Below, piece after piece: positions 23,892-37,624 of a stretch of 64,000 nt of DNA; positions within the stretch are counted from its first letter, which is position 1, and every line of letters begins with the position of its first letter. Source of the stretch: Cocos nucifera (Eukaryota; Streptophyta; Magnoliopsida; Arecales; Arecaceae); contig QRFJ01006019.1 in the NCBI GenBank assembly GCA_006176705.1, positions 1-64,000 of the forward strand. Reading direction: 5' to 3'. The notes below the pieces were generated by a model that was not told the origin of the DNA, ran no database searches, and saw only the letters and a program-made list of their open reading frames with translations. The position numbers were made by a program, and so were the translations under genes.

Positions 23892-26800
23892 GCTGTAACA
23901 AATTCAACAAAAGTAAAAAAATAATGACCTTAAAAAAAAATAAAAGCAATAAGTTGTGCCTCCGAACACGGAAGGTTTGAGAGAAAAGTACAAAAACTGT
24001 TGAAAACTGCTTCAACAAGAAAAAGAAAAGTCAAGGTAAGCCAGATGCATGATATTTATACAATCTACGCTTCAATTATGAAAGCAGAATCAATGTGTTG
24101 GCGCTATAAGCTCTATAGCCTATATATGATTACATTTTGTTTACATGTCTCCACACTGAAGTTTTCGTTAGTGCGAGCTCATAGGAAAGAAGCAAGGAGG
24201 TACATTAGGCATTTGAGGAATCACCTCTGTTGGTAATTCATAATGTGACATTCTAGAACTTGCTTCTTTAGTTATCAAATAGATTCACCTTTTCTCATCA
24301 CCAAACAATCTCTTCCAGTGCCATGCTATTTAGTCATCTTTCATATTGTTCTACTTCTTCCTCTAATCTGGTCACTTGCTAGGTGATCTTTAATGGGCTC
24401 ATGGGATAACAACCATCCATTAACAAACATTCCTCCTTATTGCACCATAACAATGCATATATTATTTCTTCTTATCGAGGCATCACATGGATTGATCATT
24501 TCAAGTAACATGATAGGTGGCTATCAACTAATACCTCATCTTCTGAATTAGATTTTCCTCCGGGTTAGATTTTGTCTAACTCATTCTCATAAAAAAACTA
24601 ATACCTTTTCTTCCATTGGCTCCTTCCATCAAAACTTAAACGCATTGCATGTTATGTTACACGGACTCATGGATGAGAGTTAGCTTTGGCTGCACATGTG
24701 AGTTGAGATCTTTCTGATCCCTAAGAAAATTTTCTTGCATTCCTAGACCCCAGTAAGGGGCCATCACTAGGAGCTTGGGTAAAAGGCTTGGACTGACAAG
24801 CGTAATAGCATTGGTTTCAAGTCTTTGGGCAGCCACATTGTGCACAAGAAGAGAAAGCCAAAGGTTAGGTCTAAACCAAGTTTCCCTTGCCCAAGACCCC
24901 GAAGTGCCAGGACCATAACAAGGTAATGTGGTTTTTTACTCCTGGACCTAAGGCTCATGCATGTACGCATGTTCAAGGGTGTGGAATGGATAAGTTTAAG
25001 GTATATTGAACGGTCTTGTAACAATTACATGCTGTCTTATATATATAATAACGCAAAATCCTAGAGTGGCTTGAAGCCTATGTTTGAGATGAAGTGTTTG
25101 ACTACCTTGAAAATTTTACTTCATTTTTCTATTAGTATTCTCCTCTGTATTAACTGTCTAATAAATGCATGACTAGGAAAGAAGAAAAGCAACCATAGCC
25201 ATAACGCTGAGCCTTGCTCCCCATGTTTGGATTCTCCTTTCTGAATCCTCGTTTGCGTGGTATTCTTATCTAGGTGTATGAAAAAGAGTTTAGAACCATT
25301 TTATTCTTTGGCACGCTTTTCCTGTAAACCTAACATAAACCATCCATTATATTCACAGCGCTTGGCACCAGAATCAGCATTGTTAAAGAGAAAACAAAAG
25401 TGCATAACTAAAACCAGAAGTATATTTTCATGAACTTCACTCCAAACAGCCATAATTAGTGAAATCATTCTTGCTGGCTTTTGATTATTTCCATTATTCA
25501 AAGTTATGGCAGATTGGAAAGGCCAGCCAGAATTCTTTCACTTTATTAATTATAACAAATGAAAATCATTTACGAACTACAAGTGCCAGGCAAAAAACGC
25601 AGATTCTGAATGTAGGGCACAAATTTTTAAATAGGCTCAAGGGTGGAAGCTGATAGCAGTGTGTCAATTAAAATTGTTAACAATGATCTATGATTGAAAG
25701 GGTGTTTTAAAGGCAGGGGAAAGGAGAAGTAACAAAAATCTTACCAGATTATTGTTTTTTTTTTAATTACAATAGCTTATATTAGTTTAAGATGATGTGC
25801 AAAGCATGACATGGCTGTGGAACAGTATGGAGCCATAAAGAAGACAAAGCATACTCCAAGAATGATATAGTAATTAGAAAAGTAGTTAACTAAGATTTGC
25901 TAAAGGAACTCTAGAATTTTCATGATTTAAAAATGACATTCTATCTAACATGAGAAATCTAGTGAGCTGCTTATCCATGGAAAGGCTACACTTTTGTTTT
26001 TCATCATCTCAATTGTAGGTTGTCTCACCAAGACTTGCATCCAACTCATCCAAAGATCTGCGTCGACAGGTGCTTGAGATACTTATGAAACTCTAGTTGC
26101 ATCTTCTAAAAATTAGCTGAAAGTTGTATTGGGAAGATTCCTTACTAGCATGGAATACGGATCCCGCTTAAGATCGCAATGCTGATAATGATGTCGATAC
26201 TACAACAGAAAAAAAAGAAGAGATGCATGAAAGACAAAATCAAAATAACGTGGATCAGCCCAAGGCTTATCTTTATGAGGCAAGCAAGTTTCACTATGAG
26301 AGAAAATAAATACAAAAGAAAATTATATCCTTTTAACTCTCATACATCAATGCCTCTCTCAATAAGAAGCACAAATTGCTCATAAAGCCGTCTTCTCTCA
26401 CAAGAAGACCTCTTAGCCACTTCTCTAAGGCTCTAGTTGCTGCCTCAACCACTATGTGATGCTCTCCTAACTCCACAGGCCGTTAGGCCCTTCTAAAAAT
26501 CCTAAAGTCATGTTCCAGTCGGTTTATGTCTCCTGTTAAGACTCCAAAATCATTTTGGCCGTTTAATCAATCCCGCACATGCCTCTAGGCACATGATTAT
26601 GTAATCCACATAACTGACCGTGCATGGACCATATGAAATCACGTTTGGGCATGGTGGACCGTGCATGGACCACCCCTCTAGACTGCATGGTGGACCGCAA
26701 ACCTGCACATCCTGGGTTACGCCTGTGCATCCTACGAGCTGCATGCTCCTACAGTCGGTGTGTGCTTGCCTTGCATTCATGGGCTTCTCCATCGTGGGCT

Positions 26801-27078
26801 TCACTACTGTTGGTCGAATTCAAGGTGCTAAAAATCCAACAAGTTGAAGTCTTCCAATAATAAATCTGACTGTCCATTTTCATGTTTGAAGGGAGTATTC
26901 ATTGATTGGCTAAAGGTGTACACATTAAAATAACTTTGTAAAATATCATTTTTCTTATACCCTTAAGTTAATTGGAAAGTTTAGATGAGAAACATGTGTT
27001 GAAAGACCTCCACACAAAGAGTATCTTTTAAACATTTTTTTTATGCTCAAATAAACAACATTGAAGGTATAAATATAT
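23892..27078. other. Intergenic, no recognisable gene
   Basis: Mixed sequence with only short open frames on both strands. I recognise no protein family, tRNA or element ends. A short repeated phrase GGACCGTGCATGGACCA occurs near 26617 and 26660. Confidence 0.6.
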
Positions 27079-29401
27079 TGTTAGATATGTGTGCCCTAGA
27101 AGTCAGAATTGGCTGACACTTGTAATACACTTCTAGGGGTAAAATTATAATTTTGACTATAAATAAATAAAATAGGTTACTTTCTATCACATATGTGTAT
27201 TTAGTGTTTGTGATACATCCCTTGAGTTAATAGTAATGATAATTCATATTTTCAAGAGTTGAAAATTTAAGACATGAATTTTCATTTATTAACTCATAAA
27301 ATGCTCTTGACCGTAGGATCATTATAAGGATGGTGATTGATCTGAAAGACTAGTGTACAATCACTTCTTTGTAGTAGATGAGTCTTGAGTCTACGTTGTA
27401 GAGATATCGGAGCAAGAGTACAGATACTCGTTAAAGAACGAGGGCACTGAGCGTGACCACCTCGAGTAGTCATAAGAAAGTCTACCTTCTCGTTGATGAC
27501 TGACTCGATGCTGCAGTGGTGTGTCTGATTTTTTGATCTGAGATGCATCGGTAGTTCACCTTGAGGGTGTTATAGTTTGACTACACTATGACTCGGTCTC
27601 CTAGCCATTCAAAATTCTGAGGTGTATGTTGGCTATAGCATGTTCATTGTAGGAATTGGATTGCACTAAGATGGAATTTATCTACCTCGGTAGAAGAGGA
27701 GCAGCTTTATGATGATCATGAGAATCAAGTCCATAAGTCCATGGCCATAGTGGAGTGTGAAATAATAGAAAGAGTTTCTATTAAGGTTTTCACATCGGAC
27801 TTGAATTGAATGATTAAATCATATGATAGAAATTAGGGTTTGACGAGTTCACCTTAACCCTAATCTGATCGAAGCTCAAGATAGAAGAACTTAATCACAC
27901 AAGTAGCTGCACCGAGAGGTTCGTTTTCAATTTTGATGGATTGCCACCATATGCTACTAGGTGTCACTAGTGGATTTTGAAAGCAATTAGAATGATTTAG
28001 ATGATCGATCATTCTAAGTTGTCTGAATTAAAAGAGTTCTGATTCATCGAAAAGAGTTTCGATGATGTCGATGATGGAGATCATGACATGTCCCATTACC
28101 ATACAAAACTGAATCTAACTGGATCATACAAACAAGAGTTTGGATCTGGATATCATCAATTAGACTAACCCAGTTCAATTGATTTGAATAAGATTCAATT
28201 AGGTTTAAGAAAATCGTGCTAGCACATGATTGAGCCTAACATTCTCCTTTTTCTTATCATAAAAGTTGTCTCGACTGAGCCAAATGAGTTTGTGCTCACT
28301 CAGGTAGCTTTACCTGGTCTGACTGGAGCTTGTCCAAGTCAGAAAAGGGTTGTCTTAATTTATGAGATAAATTTGAGATACCTATCATTTTTCATCACCT
28401 GCTAATTCTTGTACTTTAACTTGGTCAAATATTGACCTTTGACCCTTGGACATCTGTCCATGTATCATGCACTTATTGGAGAGCAGATAGGGGCTTGTCC
28501 CTTCTCTGAAAATTAGAAAGAAGGGGGTGCACGCCCCTCTCTGAAAATTGGAAAGAAGGGGGTGCACGCCTAGGATGGCATGTGCCTATGGATAGAGATG
28601 CTGGAGTCCCATCCGTATGGGACTCCAGGTTGCTTCTTGGTTTCTACTTAGGTGGCCCTTGGATATCTACTTTGACCAGTCTTAGGTGCCATCTAAGAAT
28701 GAACTTGTGGGTCTCTCATCTGATTGGATCAGATGATGTCATCCCACCAATCAAATTTAGATCTGATTGCATGAAGCAACATGATTGACCGGGGTGATGT
28801 AGCACTGCATGGTGCAGTAGAGTCTATAAAAGGACCCTATCTGTACCCACTTTTTCATGAGTTCCTCATAGCCACGTCCTAAGGCTTCCCCTCTCTCTTC
28901 TCTATGCCACCATCTGATCCTCTCTCTCCTCTCCACGCCCAAAAAAGTTGGGCCTTCAGATTAGTGCGAGTTAAGCAAAGAAAGATTGACGAAAAAGAAA
29001 GAAGGCAGCACTACTGCAGAGACAATGGATGATCTTCAGAAGAAGTTTTGAAGATCCTCCAAATTAGATCCAGATCTAATTTTTGGAGAAAAGAAAGAGA
29101 AGAAGAAGATCTTCAGATCCAGCTCGAGTGGATATCGGTAGAGGCTAGGCGTTTGCATGGCTAGATCCAGAACCTCAGGGCTTCGGCAAATCATCAACGG
29201 ATAATCAGATTATCCAGAATCAAGATAAAATTAATTTAGAATTAATTTATTTTATTTTTTTATTTATCAGATTATAAAATTAGATCTAAAAAGTGTCAGA
29301 TCTGATTAGGATCAAGAAAAAATTTTTGAAATATGCCTCTCGATCCAATCAGATCTGAACGAACCTGATCCAGGATCCAGAAAATTCGATTTCCCCCTTC
29401 A
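27079..29401 (+). repeat. E1 5' LTR (2,323 bp)
   Basis: Begins TGTTAGATAT and ends CCTTCA directly before the primer site. TATAAAAG at 28825-28832 is the likely promoter, so U3 is about 1.75 kb. It carries the paired hairpin at 28601-28628, W-box-like TTGACC motifs at 28430-28455, and a 32-bp duplication (28504-28535 and 28539-28570) that is absent from the 3' LTR and therefore arose after insertion. Confidence 0.93.
28601..28628 (+). promoter_or_regulatory. U3 hairpin of E1 5' LTR, 12-bp perfect stem
   Basis: 5' arm CTGGAGTCCCAT, loop CCGT, 3' arm ATGGGACTCCAG. It lies about 200 bp upstream of the LTR TATA box. Equivalent hairpins with different but still paired arms occur in the other copies. 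Confidence 0.8.
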
Positions 29402-29403
29402 AC

Positions 29404-29415
29404 TGGTATCAAAGC
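29404..29415 (+). other. E1 primer-binding site (initiator Met tRNA type)
   Basis: TGGTATCAAAGC lies two bases after the LTR end and differs by one base from the standard TGGTATCAGAGC complementary to the 3' end of plant tRNA-iMet. Reverse transcription of the element would start here. Confidence 0.9.
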
Positions 29416-29971
29416 TAGGTTTCTATAATATTTATTTAGATATAATTTTAATCTAATAAATTAATAATTTTAGATATCACATGAGATGTAATTAGATCTA
29501 AAATCAAAAAATTAAAAATTAAAATTAATAAATCTAGATCTAGAATGTATGAGATATATAACCAGACTAGGAATAGAATTATTCTATATGTAGTCTAGTA
29601 TAATCATAATTTTAATTTAATTAAATATAATTTTTAGATTAATTTATTTTTATTTTTTAATATTATAAATATTATAATCAGATCTAAAAATAAAAAATAA
29701 AAAATAAAATAAAATTAATTTATTCATATGAGATATGAAAGTTGCATGTTTAGACTAGTTGTAGAATAGTTCTACAAAAGGGTCTAGATTAAATTTTATT
29801 TGATATGATCAAATTTAAATTTAATTTTTTAGATGATTATGAGATAATTTAGATCTGAAAATATACATAAATAATACATGAGATATTTGCAAAACATGCT
29901 TTAATTAAATTAATTTTTTTTTATATATGAGATATATGCTTAGATCTAATTAGTTTTGTAGATTAGTTATA

Positions 29972-30102
29972 TTTTTGATTAAGGCATTCCTCTTAGCCGT
30001 CCGGTCATAAGAATAAAGTAGGGTTTAAAGACCTTCTTCTCTCATTCGATGGGGTGTTCTTATGATGTGTAGGGGTGCTGCACGTTCGTCCTTAATCAAA
30101 AA
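29972..30102 (+). promoter_or_regulatory. E1 leader stem-loop (nested inverted repeats)
   Basis: Outer arms TTTTTGATTAAGG (29972-29984) and CCTTAATCAAAAA (30090-30102) pair over 13 bp. Inner arms TCATAAGAA (30005-30013) and TTCTTATGA (30057-30065) pair over 9 bp. The order and pairing recur in E2 and E4, and E3 has the same region interrupted by E2. A packaging or dimerisation function is inferred from position only. Confidence 0.65.
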
Positions 30103-31286
30103 TTAAAAACTTACTTTCTGCAAAACCCTAGATCCTAAAATCCTAGGATCTTATTTACATATTTTATTTATGAACCCTAAACTTAATTAAGAATTAAGAT
30201 TATGAAATATAATTAGATCTAAAATTGAGAATTTTAGATCTAAGACATATTCATAAAATTGGGTTCGGGCTTGGGTAGCTCAATTAGGTCTAAGCGGTTG
30301 ATCAAACCGAATCAAGAGTTGGTTAGATGGGATCAACAGTGCTTAAATTGACCAGCCTAATAGGATTAAGTCTGGGTCAAGATCGAGTCACATGAGTGAT
30401 CGATCAAGCTAAGACCTAATTAGGCTCAGTGGTTAGAGTCTGGATTGTAGGCTAACCCGATTGGTTCTGGCTCAATAATTTGGTGTCTAAGGTAAGTTTG
30501 GTAGATACGATCGACTGGTTTTTAATTGGGAGCTACTCGACTCGAATGCATTCTTGTCGAGTTAATGGCATATCCCTTCCACCGGTCTCACTTACCTGGC
30601 CATATTTGTTGACTCAGTTCTGATCTGAGGTGGTCAATAATCCGAGCTAACCCATGCCACTAGGTTAGTCATAATGGTTATGACTATGTCAAGTCTAGTT
30701 TAATGAGACCTAAATCAAATCTTCCTAAGAAAAGATTAAGTCTAAGGTCTTCCACCATTGTAGATGTGCGGGCCCTTTCCGGGGTTGATTGTTCTCGACT
30801 GGTTACAGTGGCTCAGTTGCACCGAAAAGATGCAACCATGTCTATTAGGCATTGGATGCTATGGGCTGGAGGATGGATTGGGCTCAATATTTTGGATATA
30901 CGGTGAGAGACTCAATTAGGAATCCAATCTATGCAAATGGTGGGTCTGACTTAACTAAGGAGTGGATCAATATTCTGGACACGGTGAGATTCATGAATTA
31001 GAGACCAAGTTTGGGTGCACCATGATTAGAGAATCATTGAACAAGAGTTGTTCACTCATTGGCTAACCCATCACCAATAACTGTTAGGTGAGGTGATGAG
31101 TCAGTTGGTGGGACCGCACCACCCACTAGAAATCATTAATCGTGGAGATTTTTGCATCTCTACAGAGGAAGTGTAGGGATCCAAGAAAATAGTGGAAGCT
31201 AATTTATTTAAAAATAAAATTTTTAAATAAATTGGTCAAGTCTTAATTACAATATCTAACTAGAAACTTTGACTCTCTACAGAAAA

Positions 31287-34200
31287 ATGTCTGCATCCAA
31301 CCCACTAGCACGTATCCTGGACACCCATAGACTGACCGGAACCTAAATTATAAAGGATTGGCTCAGGAACTTCAAAATTATTTTGGGTTCTGAGAAGTTA
31401 ACTCATGTATTGGATCAGGACCCTCCCACCTTACCAGCTCGTCCATTCGCTGAACAGAGAGCATCTCTGGAAAAGTGGATAGACGAAGATAATAAGGCCA
31501 GATATTACATGTTGGGCTCGATGTCTGATGAGCTTCAGCGCCAACATGAAGATATCAGACTGCTCGCCAAATGTTGGCTCACCTACAGGAGATGTTTGGT
31601 GAACAGAGTCGCGCAGCCAAAGTATCAAGTCACTAAATGACTTTTAAGGCTAAGATGCGTGATGGGCAGTCAGTCCAAGATCATTATCTGATGATGATCA
31701 AGGACTTGGAAGAGCTTGAGAAGCTCGGTGTGAAGTTAGACTTGGATCTGCAGAATGATATAATTCTGCAATCCTTGACTGATGCATATGGGCAATTCAT
31801 CATGAAACTACCATATGCATAAACTTCAAAATTCCTTGGCCGAATTAATGAATATGCTGGTTACCGCTGAGCTTTCTATGAAAGGTTCTAAAGGCTCAGT
31901 TCTTGCTATGGAACGGACTTCTTCCAAAGAGAAAGTCTTTTGGAAAAGAAAGAAGAAGTCTGTGAAAAAAGCAAAAGATGGAAGGAGAAAAAGAAGAAAA
32001 AGGCAGAGCTGAAGAAGAAGGCCTGATCAAAGGAAAAGTATTTTCCATTGCAACAATGACGGCCATTGGAAGCGGAACTGCCCTACTTACCTGGCCACCC
32101 TGAAGAATAAGAAGGAGGAAGGTCCTTCTGGAGGTATGCTCGTTATTGAGTCTAACCTTATGGTTTCTTCTGCATCCAGTTGGGTGCTTGACTCTGGTTC
32201 TAGTGCTCATTCTGTGCACTTCTATGCAGGGTCTTGAGGATAGCAGGAGGCTGAGGGATGGAGACATGATCCTGCATGTTGAATAATGGAGCAAGAGTTG
32301 CTGCAGTAGCCGTGGAAAACATACCCTCTTCGATTACCATCTGGTTTAGACTTAGTTTTAAAAGACTGTTATTATGTGCCTGCAGCTAGCAGGAATTTGA
32401 TTTCTATTTCATGCTTAGCACAAGAAGGCTATGTGATTACCTTCTTTAAGGACCATTGTAACATTCTTTATGAAAGAAATAAAATTGCAAAGTGGTTTTC
32501 TTATTAATGGATCTTTATCAGCTACATATTGATGTATCTATTTTTAACTATCGAGCAAAATGTGAATGCCATAAAATCAAAATGACCTAGGGATAGTCCA
32601 AATGATAGATATCTATGGCACCTAAGATTAGGTCATATAGCAGAAGATAGGATTCAACAAATTGGAGAAAAATGGGCTATTGAGTCCATTGACTTTCGAG
32701 TCATATCCAACTTGTGAATCTTGTCTTCAATGGCAAAATGACTAAACTCCCTTTTGTAGGACATGGGGAAAGGGCCACAGATCTCCTTGCCCTAGTACAT
32801 ACTGATGTGTGCGGCCCATTTGATGTGCCGGCTAGAGGCAATTTTGTCTACTTCATTAATCTTTACCGATGATCTATCTAGGTATGGGTATGTGTATCTT
32901 ATGAGACACAAGTCTGAAGCTTTTGAAAAGTTCAAAGAATTCAGACATGAAGTAGAAAAAGCAAACTGAAAAACCCATTAAGGTTCTTCGATCAGATCGA
33001 GGAGGTGAATACCTTAGTCGAGAATTCCTTAGACTATCTCAAGAAAAATGGCATAGTCTCTCAATGGACTCCACCAGGAACACCTCAACTCAACGGGATT
33101 TCAGAATGGAGAAATCGGACCTATTAGATATGGTCGATCCATGATGAGCTTCACAGACCTTCCTGATTTTCTTTGGGGACACTCATTGTTAACTTCAATA
33201 TATCTACTGAATAGGGTTCCCTCTAAAACCATTCCTACCACACCGTATGAGATATGGCATGGTAAGAAACCAAGTCTGAGTCATCTCAGAATTTGGGGTT
33301 GTCCGGCTCATGTCAAAAGACAACAAGCGGACAAGTTAGAGTTTAGGTCCTTTCAGAGCTCGATTCATAGGATATCCTAAAGAGTCATTAGGATACTATT
33401 TCTACATTCCAGAAGACCACAATGTGATTGTGAGTCGACATGCCATCTTTCTTGAAAAATAGTTTATTCAAGATAGCGGCATTGGAAAGCAGATCAAGCT
33501 TGATGAGAAAGTCTCACAAGAGCAACGAGCTAAGGACCAATTGGAACCAAATCAGGTTGAGCCAATAAGAACACTACCTCCTCCACCTCGTAGATCGAAA
33601 AGAGTTTTCCATCCCCCTGAAGAGATACTTAGGTATTATTTCAGAGGAAGTAGAGAAAATGTTCCTCGTAGGTAATGGTGCTCATGGTGATGATCCCAAA
33701 ACCTACAACGAGGCGATATCAGATATCGACTCCGAGAAATGGCTAGAGGCAATGCAGTCAGAAATTGACTCGATGCACTCAAACCAAGTCTGGACCTTGG
33801 TAGATCCACCAGAAGGTATAGTACCTATTGGGTGTAAATGGATCTTCAAGAGAAAGATTGGTGCAGATGGAAAATGTGGAGACATTCAAGGCTAGACTAG
33901 TGGCAAAAGGTTATAGTCAATGCGAAGGCATTGACTATCAGGATACCTTTTCCCAGTAGCTATGCTAAAATCCATCCGCACATTGCTTGCCTGTTGCAGC
34001 CTATTTCGATTATGAAATATGGCAAATGGACGTGAAAACGGCATTCTTAAATGGATATCTTGAGGAAGATATCTATATGGAACAGCCGCTAGGTTTCACA
34101 TCCAGTGATACTGATCACAAGGTTTGCAAGCTGCAAAGGTCCATATATGGACTTAAGCAAGCATCTCGGAGCTGGAACACTCATTTTAATGATGTGATCA

Positions 34201-35283
34201 AAAATATTTGGTTTCATCAAAAATGAAGAGGAACCATGTGTTTTCAAAAAGGTCAGTGGGAGCGCTGTTGTCTTCCTCGTATTGTACGTGGATGACATCC
34301 TCCTTATTGGGAATGATATTCCCATGTTGACCACAGTCAAAAATATGGTTGTCCAAGGAATTCTCCATGAAAGACCTAGGTGAAGCATCCTTTATTCTAG
34401 GAATTAAGGTCTATAGGAGATAGACCGAATAGGATGCTAGGACTTTCACAGAAGATGTACATAGAGAGGAAGTACTAAAGAGGTTTAGTATGGAAAAACT
34501 CTAAGAGGGGATTAATACCCTTCAGACATGGTATTCATCTTTCCAAGAAGATGTGCCCTAGCACACCTGAGGAAATAGAACGCATGAGCAAGATCCCTTA
34601 TGCTTCTGCAATAGGGAGCCTCATGTATGCCATGCTATGTACACGACCTGATATAGCCCATGCTGTGAGTGTCACAAGCAGATATCAGTCAAATCCAGGT
34701 GAAGAACACTGGACTTCTGTGAAATGTATCCTTAAGTACTTGAGAAGAACTAAGGATATGATGTTGGTCTTTGGTAATGGAGAACTCCAAGTCCAGGGAT
34801 ACACAGACTCGGATTTCATGTCCGATATAGATGATCGAAAGTCGACATCTGGAAGTCTATGTTTGTGTGCAATGGTGGTGCTGTCAGCTGGAAGAGTTCC
34901 AAGCAAATAGTGATAGCAGATTCCACCATGGAAGCAGAATATATCGCTGCATCAGAGGCTGCAAAGGAAGCATTCTGGTACAAGAAGTTTGCCACAGAGA
35001 TGCAGAAATTGGAGTAATGCCATCAGATGCCATTCCTCTATACTGCGACACAATAATGGCGCCATAGCCCTTGCTAAGGAGCCGAGGTCTCACCAAGAAA
35101 TTCAAGCACATTGAGCGGCGATACCACCTCATCCGCGATTACCTCGAGAAGGGTTACGTCGAGGTCAAGAGAGTCGACTCCGCAGATAATGTGGCAGACC
35201 CACTTACAAAGCCGTTGGGCCAGCAGAAGATCGAAGCCCACCTTGAGAAGATGGGACTTAGACTTGTAGCCAATTGGCTTTAG
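31287..35283 (+). pseudogene. E1 gag-pol, all domains present but frameshifted
   Basis: Gag starts at ATG 31287 (MSASNPLARILD). An in-frame TGA follows TK at about 31638, and frameshifts occur there and near 31805, 32035, 32210, 32650 and later. Visible domains: protease LDSGSSAH (about 32190); integrase with HTDVCGPF (D codon 32804), LRSDRGGEY (D codon 32995) and NGISE (E codon 33104); RT with WIFKRKIGADG, QMDVKTAFLNGYLEEDIYMEQP and YVDD (34285-34296); RNase H with TDSDF (about 34806) and DSTMEAEYIAASEAAKEAF (about 34920-34975). The frame ends with LVANWL and TAG at 35281. The zinc-knuckle first Cys is Tyr. No intact polyprotein can be made. Confidence 0.93.
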
Positions 35284-35297
35284 GACAAGTGGGAGAT
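35284..35297 (+). other. E1 polypurine tract
   Basis: GACAAGTGGGAGAT lies directly between the pol stop codon and the 3' LTR. It is the standard copia site for priming plus-strand DNA synthesis. Confidence 0.88.
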
Positions 35298-37619
35298 TGT
35301 TAGATATATGTGCCCTAGAAGCCAGAATTGGCTGACACTTGTAATACACTTCTAGGGGCAAAATTATAATTTTGACTATAAAATCAATAAAATGGGTTAT
35401 TTTCTATCACATATGTGTATTTAGTGTCTGTGATACATCCTTTGAGTTAATGGTAATGATAATTCATATTTTCAAGAGTTGAAAATTTAAGACATGAATA
35501 ATTTTCATTATTAACTCATAAAATGCTTCCTGACCATAGGATCATCATGAGGATGGTGATTGATCCGGAAAGGTTGGTGTACAATCGCTTCTCTTATAGT
35601 AGATGAGTCTTGAGTCTATGGTGTAGAGACACCAGAGCGAGAGTACAGGTACTCGTTAGAGAACGAGGGCACTGAGCGTGACCACCTCGAGTAGTCATTA
35701 AGGAAGTCTACCTTCTCGTCGATGACTGACTCGATGCTGCAGTAGTGTGTCTGGTTCTTTGACCTGAGGTGCATCGGCAGTTCACCTTGAGGGTGTTATA
35801 GTTTGACTACACCATTGACTCGATCTCCTAGCCATATGGAAATCCTGAGGTGTATGTTGGCTATAGCATGTTCATTGTAGGAATTGGATTGCACCAAGAT
35901 GGAATCTATCTACCTCGGTGGTAGAGGAGCAGCCCTATGATGATCATGAGAATCAAGTCCATAAGCCCATGGCCATGGCAGAGTGAAATAATAGAAAGAG
36001 TTTCTATTTAAGATTTTCACATCATTGGACTTGAATCGAATGATTAAATCATATGATAGAAATTAGGGTTTGACGAGTTCACCTTAACCCTAATCTGATC
36101 GGGGCTCAAGATAGAAGAACTTAATCACACAGGTAGCTGCACCAAGAGGTTCGCATTTTTCAGTTTCTGATGGGTTGCCACCATATACTGCTAGGTGTCA
36201 CTGGTGGATTTTGGGAGCAATTAGAATGATTTAGATGATCGATCATTCTAGTTGTCTGAATCAGAAGAGTTCTGATCCATCGAAAGGAGTTTCGATGATG
36301 TCGATGATAGAGATCATGACATATCCCATTACCATACAGAACTGAACCTAACTGGGATCACACAAATAAGGGTTTGGATCTGGATGATCATCAATTGAAC
36401 TAATCTAGTTCAATTGATTTGAATGAGATTCAATTAGGTTCAAGGAAAATCGTGCTAGCACACGATTGAAGCCTAAACGTTCTTCCTTTTTCTATCATAA
36501 AAAGTTGTCTCGACTGAGCCAAAGGAGTTTGTGCTCAACTCAGGTAGCCTTTACCTGGTCTGACTGGAGGCTTGTCCAAGTTAAAAAAAGGATTGTCTTA
36601 ATTTATGAGATAAATTTGAGACAATACCTATGCCATTTTTGGTCACCTGCTAATTCTTGTTCTTTGACTTTGGTCAAACATTGACCTTTGATCCTTGGAC
36701 ATCTGACCATATGTCATGCACCTATTGGAGAGCTGGATGGGGGCCTTGTCCCTCCTGAAAACCTGGCAAGGAAGGAGGGCGCATGCCTAGGATGGCGTGC
36801 GCCCAAGTTGGATAGAGATGCCTTGGAGTCCCATACGGATGGGACTCCAGGTTGCTTTTGGATTCCAATTAGAGTGGCCCTTAAGAATCAACTTTGACCA
36901 ATCTTAGGCACCCATCTAAGGATGAACTTGTGGGTCTCTTATCTGATTGGACTCAGATGATGTCATCCCACCAATCAGATTTAGATCTGATTGCACGAAG
37001 CAACGTGATTGGCCGGGGTGATGCAACACTGCATGGTGCAATAGAGTCTATAAAAGGACCCTGTCTGCGCCCACTTTTTTATGAGTTTCTCTTAGCCACG
37101 CCCCAAGGCTACCCCTCTCTCTTCTTTATGCCACCATCTGGCCCTCTTTCTCCTCTCCATGACCAAGAAAGTTGGGCCTTCAGATTAGTGCGAGTCAAGC
37201 AAGAAAAGGCTGACGAAAAATGAAGAAGGCAGCACTACTGCTGAGACGACAGGTGATCTTCAGAAGAAGTTTTGAAGATCCTCCAAATCAGATCTAGATC
37301 TGATTTTTGGAGAAAAAAAAGAGAAGGAGAAGATCTCAAGATCCAATCTGAGTGGATACTAGTAGAGGCCAGGCGCTTGCGTGGCTAGATCCAGAACCTT
37401 AGGGCTTCAGTAGGATCATCAACGGATAATTAGATTATCCAAAATCAAAATAAAATTAATTTATAATTAATTTATTTTATTTTTTTATTTATCAGATCAT
37501 AAAATTAGATCTGAAAAGTGTTAGATCTGATTAGGATCAAGAAAAATTTTTTGAAATATGCCTCTCGATCCAATCAGATCTGAACGAACCTGACCTAGAA
37601 AATCCGATTTTTTCCTTCA
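35298..37619 (+). repeat. E1 3' LTR (2,322 bp)
   Basis: Same ends as the 5' LTR. TATAAAAG lies at 37049-37056. The hairpin arms TGGAGTCCCAT and ATGGGACTCCA flank loop ACGG near 36823-36848. It differs from the 5' LTR by many substitutions and small indels, so the insertion is not recent. Confidence 0.93.
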
Positions 37620-37624
37620 TATAT

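Larger units (their letters stand above)
29402..31286 (+). other. E1 untranslated leader, 1.9 kb
   Basis: AT-rich sequence between primer site and gag with no long open frame. It holds the leader stem-loop at 29972-30102 and a block (about 30690-31030) conserved in E2, E3 and E4. Long leaders of this kind carry packaging and dimerisation signals in related elements, so that role is plausible here. Confidence 0.7.
27079..37619 (+). mobile_element. E1: full-length Ty1/copia element, 10.5 kb, target duplication TATAT
   Basis: Two LTRs in direct orientation (27079-29401 and 35298-37619) begin TGTTAGATAT and end CCTTCA. A primer site follows the first and a polypurine tract precedes the second. 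The element is flanked by TATAT at 27074-27078 and 37620-37624. Domain order is gag, protease, integrase, RT, RNase H, which defines Ty1/copia. The 2.3-kb LTRs and the leader of about 1.9 kb before gag are reminiscent of the Angela/BARE lineage; that placement is an inference. Frameshifts throughout pol make it non-autonomous. Confidence 0.95.
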
